This document shows, one piece after another, positions 1 to 4,892 of a stretch of DNA of 5,858 nt. The DNA is taken from positions 1-5,858 of the forward strand of contig CALGNG010000203.1 in the NCBI GenBank assembly GCA_937958735.1, read 5' to 3'. The notes under the pieces are model-generated. The model was not told where the DNA came from, made no database searches, and saw only the letters and a list, made by a program, of their open reading frames with translations. The stretch's first letter is position 1; every line of letters starts with the position of its first letter. The DNA comes from an uncultured Aquimarina sp. (GTDB lineage: Bacteria > Bacteroidota > Bacteroidia > Flavobacteriales > Flavobacteriaceae). Position numbers and translations under genes: made by a program.

Positions 1-980
1 GCAATACCTACACAAGAAAAAGCTTCATTCAATTCAAACAAGTCAATACTTTCTATGGTTATATTGGCTTTATCTAAAGCTTTTGGAATAGCTTTGGATG
101 GTGCTGTTGTAAACCATTCAGGTTCGTGGGCAGCATCGGCATAACTGTGTATTACTGCAAGAGGTGTTAATTGTAGTGTAGCTGCTTTTTCGGCACTCAT
201 TAAAATTAAAGCAGATGCCCCATCGTTTAAGGTAGAAGCGTTGGCAGCTGTAACAGTACCGTCCTTAGAAAAAGCAGGACGTAACTTCGGTATTTTATCA
301 AAACTAACGTTTGTAAACTCTTCATCGGTATTTACTATAATAGGATCACCTTTACGTTGCGGGACACTTACAGGGATAATTTCCGAAGTAAATTTTCCAG
401 CTTCCCAAGCAATTGTCGCTTTTTGGTAAGAGTCTATAGCAAAAGCATCTTGATCTTCTCTAGAAATTTGATGTGCAGTCGCGCATAAATCGGCAAATTC
501 GCCCATTATTTTTTGTTGAAAAGGATCTTGTAATCCATCCTTTATCAATCCATCGATAGTTGTAGTGTTTCCAAATTTAGTAGCTTGTCTTAAATAATTA
601 TAATGTGGAGCCAAACTCATGTTTTCCATTCCGCCAGCTACTACGACCTCTGCATCGCCTAAAGCAATACTTTGTGCTGCAAGCATTACTGCTTTTAGTC
701 CACTAGAGCACACTTTATTTACAGTGGTACATGGAGTTGTATTGGGAATGCCTGCATGCAATGCCGCTTGTCTTGCGGGAGCTTGTCCACAATTGGCTTG
801 TAATACATGACCCATAAATACTTCGTCTACCATTTTGGGAGAAAGCGTTATTTTATCTAAAGCTCCCTTTATGGCAATACTTCCTAAATCTGTGGCGCTC
901 ACACTAGAAAGTTTTCCAAGAAAACTACCCATTGGAGTTCTTACTGCTGATACAATTACTATTTTTTTTGGACTACTCAT
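1..980 (-). CDS. Thiolase (acetyl-CoA C-acyltransferase), 3' end cut by window edge
   Basis: Thiolase-superfamily enzyme. It condenses two acetyl-CoA to acetoacetyl-CoA or, in reverse, cleaves 3-ketoacyl-CoA, in the cytoplasm. Reading leftward from the ATG at 980-978 gives 326 uninterrupted codons. Visible family marks are the N-terminal VSAVRTPMGSFLG (residues 10-22), the nucleophile Cys91 in NKVCSSGLKA (88-97), GGMENMS near 120, NASTLNDGAS in the 260s, and NEAF at 318-321. The window ends before the GHPLGxSG His and the C-terminal CxGxG Cys, so about 65 of the usual 390 or so residues are missing, through truncation by the window and not damage. The start gives the standard N-terminus (MSSPKK-IVIVSAVRTP). 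CSSGLKA replaces the more common CGSGLKA, which falls within family variation. The gene diverges from pgpH. Synthetic (AtoB-like) and degradative (FadA-like) roles cannot be told apart here; neighbours beyond the left edge would decide. A degenerate -7 element (TAAATTCG, minus strand, 993-986) lies too close to the start to be convincing. Confidence 0.95.
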   Translation of the reverse strand, partial: MSSPKKIVIVSAVRTPMGSFLGKLSSVSATDLGSIAIKGALDKITLSPKMVDEVFMGHVLQANCGQAPARQAALHAGIPNTTPCTTVNKVCSSGLKAVMLAAQSIALGDAEVVVAGGMENMSLAPHYNYLRQATKFGNTTTIDGLIKDGLQDPFQQKIMGEFADLCATAHQISREDQDAFAIDSYQKATIAWEAGKFTSEIIPVSVPQRKGDPIIVNTDEEFTNVSFDKIPKLRPAFSKDGTVTAANASTLNDGASALILMSAEKAATLQLTPLAVIHSYADAAHEPEWFTTAPSKAIPKALDKANITIESIDLFELNEAFSCVGI

Positions 981-1023
981 CTATGCGAATTTATACAATT
1001 TTAAGTCAATTTTATATCTATAA

Positions 1024-1070
1024 TTAGGAAGCTTATTAAGAATTTTCTGTTAACAGAAGTCACTTCCTAA
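1024..1070. promoter_or_regulatory. Nested inverted repeats in the divergent thiolase/pgpH intergenic region
   Basis: A perfect 14-bp palindrome, TTCTGTTAACAGAA, occupies 1045-1058. An 8-bp perfect inverted repeat flanks it: TTAGGAAG at 1024-1031 and CTTCCTAA at 1063-1070. The two are not exactly concentric (centres 1047 and 1051.5). The palindrome lies about 20-35 bp upstream of the rightward -7 element at 1079, which is where a repressor or activator of pgpH could act, and it is 65 bp from the thiolase start. No U-run follows on either strand, so a terminator is unlikely. A dimeric regulator site is my inference; the regulator is unknown. Confidence 0.45.
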
Positions 1071-1078
1071 GGATTTAG

Positions 1079-1086
1079 TACTTTTG
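1079..1086 (+). promoter_or_regulatory. Bacteroidota -7 promoter element for pgpH
   Basis: TACTTTTG matches the Bacteroidota primary-sigma -7 consensus TAnnTTTG at every fixed position and sits 16 bp before the pgpH start, implying a 5' leader of roughly 10 nt. No TTG-type -33 element lies at the usual 17-23 bp upstream. Instead the end of the 1045-1058 palindrome and the right arm of the outer repeat occupy that zone. Identified by consensus only. Confidence 0.5.
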
Positions 1087-1102
1087 AGTAAGAGCTAATC
1101 TT

Positions 1103-3148
1103 ATGAATACATTTAGAATTTGGTTTAGAAAAAATAAATCTAACCTCTACAAATTACTACTTTTTACACTAGCTACCATAAGCATTGTGTATATGTTTCC
1201 TAAAAAAGGGAAATTTAAGTACGATTATGGCAAAGGAAAACCATGGCAATACGAAAATTTATATGCGCCTTTCGATTTTGCGATCTTAAAATCTAACGAA
1301 GATTTAGAAGTAGAAAAACAACAAATTAAAGATAAAAGCATTTCTTTTTTTGAATATGACGAAGCTATATCCGCTAAAGTATTTAAAGAAGCAGAAGATA
1401 AATTTAAAAAAGTTTTTAGTAATCAGGTAAGTTCCCGAGACCAAGCGAAGCTTTATAAAGTAGTAATGGCAACTTTAAAAGTCATCTACAATAAAGGAAT
1501 TTACAATAAATCGTATCCTTATGCCAAAAATAAATTAATATACCTAAAAAAAGGTACAGAGGTTACAGAAAATGCCTACGGTAATATTAACGACAAAGAA
1601 GCTGTAGCCGCAATTATTAAAGAAAAGATTAAGTCGCAGGACAGTTTACAGCATAGTAAACTCACCTATTTGCTGTTTGATATAATAAAGCCTAATGTTA
1701 GCTTTAACGAAAGTTTAACTAATAAAGCATTAATACAAGAATTATCTAAGGTATTAACTATTAGGGGGAGTGTAAAAAAGGATACCCGAATTATAGCTAA
1801 AGGAGAAGAGGTAGATCTAAATACATTTCAGATCCTAAAATCGTTACAAAATGAGTTTGAAGCGAAGATTTGGAGCGAAAACAATCAAAATTGGATTATT
1901 TTAGGATATACAGCACTAATAGCCATGTCTATATTAATGTTGTTTTTATTTATACAACAATATAGACCTAAGGTTTTTAAAAATAATAAGAAGGTTACCT
2001 TTATTGTATTTAATATAATACTAATGGTGTTTTTAACCACCTTGGTTATTAAATACAATACGGCATATGTATATATAGTACCTGTGGCTATTTTACCGTT
2101 GGTGGTTAAAGCCTTTTTTGATTCTAGATTAGCCTTATTTATTCATGTAATTACAGTACTTATTTTAAGTCTTATTGTTCCCAACGGCGATCAGTATGTG
2201 TTTTTGCAAATTATGGCAGGTATAGTGAGTATTTTAACCAGTTCGGAGTTGTATAAACGTGCCAATCTTTTCCTATCTGTAGGACAAATAACTTTGGTGT
2301 ATATTATCTCTTACCTATCTTTTCATATAATTCAAGAAGGAGGTATTTCTGCAATAGAAGAATTGCAGCCTTTGTTATTATTTGTGTTATGCGGTTTTGC
2401 TACATTAATTGTACATCCTTTAATTTATGGTTTCGAAAAAGTATTTGGACTTGTTTCCGATGTATCACTATTAGAATTAAGCGATACCAATTCTACATTG
2501 TTAAAAAAATTGTCTAACGAAGCGCCAGGTACTTTTTACCATTCTTTAAATGTGGCTAATATAGCAGAAGCTTGTGCTAACGAAATTGGAGCCAATGCCA
2601 TGTTAACCAGAGTGGGAGCATTATATCACGATATTGGGAAAATGAAAAAATCAGCTTTTTTTACCGAAAATCAGACCAGTGGAATTAATAGGCATGATGC
2701 CTTATCGCCAGAAGAAAGTGCCAAAATAATTATAAACCATGTAAGTAATGGAGTAGAAATTGCGCGGAAATATAAACTACCTAAGCGGGTAGTAGATTTT
2801 ATAAGAACACACCACGGTACTAGTACTGTATATTATTTTTATAAAAAAGCACAGGAAACAAACCCAGAAGTAGCCCAGAGTTTATTCCAATACCCAGGAC
2901 CTATCCCTTTTACCAAAGAAATGGCTATTTTAATGATGTCGGATAGCGTAGAAGCAGCCTCTAAGAGTTTAAAACAACCTACCGCCGATTTGATTAACGA
3001 TTTTATAGAAAAAATTATAGATAAGCAAATGGGCGAAGGGCAGTTCTTGGATGCCGACATTACGTTTAAAGAGATACAAACTATTAAGAAAGTAATGAAA
3101 CGTAAGCTGGCTAATATTTATCACTTAAGAGTAGAGTACCCTAAATAA
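1103..3148 (+). CDS. pgpH: PgpH-type 7TM-HD membrane protein, predicted cyclic-di-AMP phosphodiesterase
   Basis: Predicted inner-membrane phosphodiesterase that hydrolyses cyclic di-AMP to pApA, with its catalytic domain in the cytoplasm. Domain order: one membrane anchor (about residues 15-33); a large outer region (about 34-262) fitting the 7TMR-HDED sensor; seven hydrophobic segments (about 265-287, 298-317, 321-340, 343-361, 368-382, 390-411, 420-440); the linker VSDVSLLELSDTNSTLLKKL; and an HD domain (about 475-645). All expected metal ligands are present: H480, H509-D510 (in LYHDIGKM), H546, H570-H571 (in THHGT) and D614 (in SDSVEAAS). The 681-residue length is normal for the family. 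No strong Shine-Dalgarno precedes the start, as is common in this phylum. The N-terminal basic stretch followed by an anchor supports the chosen ATG. The gene converges on rdgB with a 7-bp gap. Family assignment is firm; c-di-AMP specificity is inferred from characterised PgpH proteins. Confidence 0.93.
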   Translation: MNTFRIWFRKNKSNLYKLLLFTLATISIVYMFPKKGKFKYDYGKGKPWQYENLYAPFDFAILKSNEDLEVEKQQIKDKSISFFEYDEAISAKVFKEAEDKFKKVFSNQVSSRDQAKLYKVVMATLKVIYNKGIYNKSYPYAKNKLIYLKKGTEVTENAYGNINDKEAVAAIIKEKIKSQDSLQHSKLTYLLFDIIKPNVSFNESLTNKALIQELSKVLTIRGSVKKDTRIIAKGEEVDLNTFQILKSLQNEFEAKIWSENNQNWIILGYTALIAMSILMLFLFIQQYRPKVFKNNKKVTFIVFNIILMVFLTTLVIKYNTAYVYIVPVAILPLVVKAFFDSRLALFIHVITVLILSLIVPNGDQYVFLQIMAGIVSILTSSELYKRANLFLSVGQITLVYIISYLSFHIIQEGGISAIEELQPLLLFVLCGFATLIVHPLIYGFEKVFGLVSDVSLLELSDTNSTLLKKLSNEAPGTFYHSLNVANIAEACANEIGANAMLTRVGALYHDIGKMKKSAFFTENQTSGINRHDALSPEESAKIIINHVSNGVEIARKYKLPKRVVDFIRTHHGTSTVYYFYKKAQETNPEVAQSLFQYPGPIPFTKEMAILMMSDSVEAASKSLKQPTADLINDFIEKIIDKQMGEGQFLDADITFKEIQTIKKVMKRKLANIYHLRVEYPK

Positions 3149-3172
3149 AACTTAATTAAGCATTTAAGTTTT
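3147..3172. terminator. Candidate weak bidirectional terminator between pgpH and rdgB
   Basis: A perfect 9-bp inverted repeat, AAAACTTAA (3147-3155) and TTAAGTTTT (3164-3172), has an 8-nt loop. The pgpH stop codon overlaps its left edge and the rdgB stop codon (3158-3156) lies in its loop. Each strand reads the stem ending in TTTT, so it could serve both converging genes. The stem is nearly all A/T with one G-C pair, so it would be weak. An adjacent 12-bp palindrome, TTTTCTAGAAAA (3169-3180), lies within rdgB codons. Confidence 0.4.
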
Positions 3173-3743
3173 CTAGAAAAAGAATTAATTGAGCTACCGC
3201 TTTACCACGGTGTCCAATACTATTTTTGGTACTTAAAGGCATTTCTGCAAAAGTTTCGGTATAATCTTTGGGCATAAAAATGGGATCATACCCAAAACCT
3301 TGTGTCCCTTTTTTTTTGTTAATAATAGAACCTTTGCAAATCCCTTCAAATAAAGTAGGTGTTGCAGTAGTAAGCCCAACCAGTGCAATTACGGTTTTAA
3401 ACTGTGCCGTACGATCTGTTTTACCTTCTAAGTTTGTTAATAGCTTTTGCATATTTTTTTCGGTATCCTTTTCTGGACCAGCATAACGTGCCGAAAAAAT
3501 ACCAGGTTCTCCATTAAGGGCAGTTACCTCTAGACCAGTATCGTCTGCAAAGCATTGATAGTGGTAATTTTTAAAAACATACTCGGCCTTTTGTAAAGCA
3601 TTACCAGCAATAGTATCTGCAGTTTCTGGTATGTCTTCTTCACAACCAATATCCTTTAAACTTAAGACCTCTATAGTTTTTGGTAACAAAGCTTGGACTT
3701 CTTTTACTTTATTTTGATTATTGGTTGCAAATACAATTTTCAT
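3156..3743 (-). CDS. rdgB: RdgB/HAM1 non-canonical purine NTP pyrophosphatase (dITP/XTP diphosphatase)
   Basis: Cytoplasmic house-cleaning enzyme that hydrolyses dITP, ITP and XTP to the monophosphate and pyrophosphate, keeping deaminated purines out of nucleic acids. The 195-residue length is typical. Visible motifs are the N-terminal FATNNQNKVKE (residues 5-15, phosphate-binding T/N/K), E40 in the IPETADT stretch, FADDTGLEV (65-73) with the catalytic/metal Asp pair D67-D68, GEPGIFSARYAG (78-89), GFGYDPIF (149-156, base-binding loop), and EMPLSTKNSIGHRGKA (167-182). The last motif is usually SHR; here Ser is Gly (GHR), while the His and Arg are kept. The start gives the standard MKIVFATNN N-terminus. 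The gene runs against pgpH and away from the AraC-family gene, so it is probably transcribed alone, possibly from a degenerate -7 element at 3777-3770. Confidence 0.96.
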   Translation of the reverse strand: MKIVFATNNQNKVKEVQALLPKTIEVLSLKDIGCEEDIPETADTIAGNALQKAEYVFKNYHYQCFADDTGLEVTALNGEPGIFSARYAGPEKDTEKNMQKLLTNLEGKTDRTAQFKTVIALVGLTTATPTLFEGICKGSIINKKKGTQGFGYDPIFMPKDYTETFAEMPLSTKNSIGHRGKAVAQLILFLENLNA

Positions 3744-3769
3744 AATAATTTTATAAGGTTAAGAATTAA

Positions 3770-3777
3770 CGAAGATA
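3770..3777 (-). promoter_or_regulatory. Possible -7 promoter element for rdgB
   Basis: On the minus strand, TATCTTCG (3777 down to 3770) differs from TAnnTTTG at one fixed position and lies 26 bp before the rdgB ATG, which would give a leader of about 20 nt. I see no TTG-type -33 element at the usual distance upstream. In an A/T-rich intergenic region a one-mismatch hit is weak evidence. Confidence 0.3.
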
Positions 3778-3799
3778 AAAAGAGTTGTGGAAATGAAAA

Positions 3800-3830
3800 G
3801 TGCCTTAAAAATAATTATTTTTTGAGGCAC
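3800..3830. other. Hairpin-forming inverted repeat in the rdgB/araC-family intergenic region
   Basis: GTGCCT (3800-3805) pairs with AGGCAC (3825-3830). The pairing extends inward through a T/G position and five A-T pairs, leaving a short loop within an A/T-rich core. Read on the minus strand, the stem is followed by CTTTTCATTT, so it looks like an intrinsic terminator facing left. However, no leftward gene ends here: the nearest one starts at 3743, downstream of the hairpin. On the plus strand no U-run follows. It may be a terminator left from an earlier arrangement, the end of an unrecognised small RNA, or a protein-binding site. Confidence 0.45.
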
Positions 3831-3916
3831 TAAATAACCAACAGAGTAGTTATTAATTATCTAAAATATAAATCAGTTAAAAGGTATTGTTTCGACTATT
3901 AAGTTTAAGAATAATT

Positions 3917-3923
3917 AGAGGGG
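3917..3923 (+). promoter_or_regulatory. Purine-rich ribosome-binding-like sequence before the AraC-family gene
   Basis: AGAGGGG ends 7 bp before the ATG at 3931, a fair Shine-Dalgarno match at normal spacing. None of the other starts in this window has one as clear, in line with the phylum's weak use of Shine-Dalgarno sequences. It supports the chosen start. Confidence 0.45.
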
Positions 3924-3930
3924 TATACAT

Positions 3931-4794
3931 ATGAATTCGAAATTAGTAAAATTTAAGAACGAGGTTTTATTCGAACTTTTAAAGTTTGAAGATATTTATA
4001 AGCGTAAAGATTTTATTAAAAATCACAATACCTTTCATCAAGTAGACTTTTATATCATTTTAATTATTACTAAAAACAAAAGCGATCATCAGATAGATTT
4101 TGAAAGTTATTTATTAGAACCTAAATCAATAGTAATGATTAGAAAAGATCAAATACATCGTTTTCTTAATAATAAACTAGAAGGTTATTTATTGTTGTTT
4201 ACAGAGGAGTTTTTAATAAATACTTTTGGAGAAGAAGAAGGGCTAAAGTCCTTACAGCTTTTTAATAATTTAGTAGGCTACCCCAAACTATTATTAGAAG
4301 AAGAAAAATTTAACGAGGTATTGGGTATGGTTTCCGAAATGCGGGAAGAACATAAGAATGGGAGAGATGTATTTTCGGTTAGTGTTATAAGAAGTATGTT
4401 ACAGATTTTGTTAATAAAACTATTTAGAGAAAAATTTAATAAAAAAAACTATACTATTTCTAAAAAATATACATCAGAGTTTATTCGATTTCAAAACCTT
4501 ATAGAGCAGAAAGTGTTTCTTACCAGAAAGGTAAAAGACTACGGAAGTCTTATGGGAACAAGTACCAAAACTTTAAATACGATAACCCATACTGTGGTAC
4601 ATAAATCGGCAAAATCTTTTATAAATGAAATTTTTTTAAGAAAATTAAAATTAATGCTAAAAGCAGCTGTTTTAAGCCCTAAAGAAATTGCTTACGAAGC
4701 AGGTTTTGAAGATTATCCTAATTTTTTGACATTTTTTAAAAAACACGTAGGTAACACACCTTCTAATTTTCAAAAGGCATATAAAGTCAAATAA
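3931..4794 (+). CDS. AraC/XylS-family transcriptional regulator
   Basis: Cytoplasmic DNA-binding regulator of 287 residues, a normal length for the family. The N-terminal part (about 30-95) has the alternating beta pattern of the AraC cupin-like sensing domain, including FHQVDFYIILIIT (35-47) and the LLEPKSIVMIRKDQIHRF segment (61-78), where the family's 'G.i.li.p...H' turn would fall. A helical linker (about 125-170) may dimerise. The C-terminal part has two helix-turn-helix units: the first about 200-221 (VKDYGSLMGTSTKTLN), the second about 250-272 (KEIAYEAGFEDYPNFLTFFKKH), followed by the family signature GNTPSNFQKAY. The ligand cannot be deduced. The gene is 98 bp upstream of a co-directional lipoprotein gene, and the gap holds a spaced direct repeat, so control of that gene is a reasonable inference. 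I found no clear intrinsic terminator after the stop and no convincing promoter before the start. Confidence 0.93.
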   Translation: MNSKLVKFKNEVLFELLKFEDIYKRKDFIKNHNTFHQVDFYIILIITKNKSDHQIDFESYLLEPKSIVMIRKDQIHRFLNNKLEGYLLLFTEEFLINTFGEEEGLKSLQLFNNLVGYPKLLLEEEKFNEVLGMVSEMREEHKNGRDVFSVSVIRSMLQILLIKLFREKFNKKNYTISKKYTSEFIRFQNLIEQKVFLTRKVKDYGSLMGTSTKTLNTITHTVVHKSAKSFINEIFLRKLKLMLKAAVLSPKEIAYEAGFEDYPNFLTFFKKHVGNTPSNFQKAYKVK

Positions 4795-4818
4795 AATTTA
4801 AAAAAACATACTTTCTCC

Positions 4819-4849
4819 TTTTTACAATAAATGGTTCTTTTTTTACAAT
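4819..4849 (+). promoter_or_regulatory. Spaced direct repeat, candidate AraC-family activator site
   Basis: TTTTTACAAT occurs exactly twice, at 4819-4828 and 4840-4849. The starts are 21 bp apart, two turns of the helix, which matches the same-face half-site spacing of AraC-type sites such as araI1-araI2. The second copy ends 21 bp before the candidate -7 element at 4871, so it overlaps the place of a -33 element. A looser reversed copy (TTGTAATAAAAA, around 4876-4887) lies closer to the start codon. The repeats are seen directly; binding by the upstream regulator is inferred. Half of each copy is a T-run, so chance remains possible. Confidence 0.45.
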
Positions 4850-4870
4850 CCTTTTTCTGTGGTATTTATT

Positions 4871-4878
4871 CAATTTTG
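4871..4878 (+). promoter_or_regulatory. Possible -7 promoter element for the MBL lipoprotein gene
   Basis: CAATTTTG matches TAnnTTTG except for the first base and sits 14 bp before the ATG at 4893. No TTG-type -33 element is seen upstream; the 21-bp-spaced direct repeat takes that place instead, as would suit an activator-dependent promoter. Confidence 0.3.
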
Positions 4879-4892
4879 TAATAAAAAACAAC

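Noticed and set aside
241..1023. Short plus-strand open frames at 241-429, 619-810 and 835-1023.
   Set aside because: They lie opposite (835-1023 largely so) the thiolase gene, which has clear family motifs on the minus strand. Their translations resemble no known family and they lack start signals.
2839..3486. Minus-strand frame at 2839-3060 inside pgpH and plus-strand frame at 3268-3486 inside rdgB.
   Set aside because: Both are antisense shadows of well-supported genes with conserved catalytic motifs.
3800..3830. Riboswitch or attenuator in the leader of the araC-family gene.
   Set aside because: Only a simple hairpin is present, with no multi-stem fold, no known riboswitch consensus and no plus-strand U-run.
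3885..3907. Possible araC-family promoter (TTG at 3887, TAAGTTTA at 3900).
   Set aside because: The spacing between the two elements is about 10 bp instead of 17-23, and the -7 match lacks the final G, so I did not list it as a feature.
3924..3940. TATACATATGAATTC at the araC-family start resembles a cloning-vector start region (overlapping NdeI and EcoRI sites).
   Set aside because: The sequence on both sides is A/T-rich native-looking DNA, and the downstream frame is a full natural AraC-family protein. No other vector features are seen, so this is chance in A/T-rich sequence.
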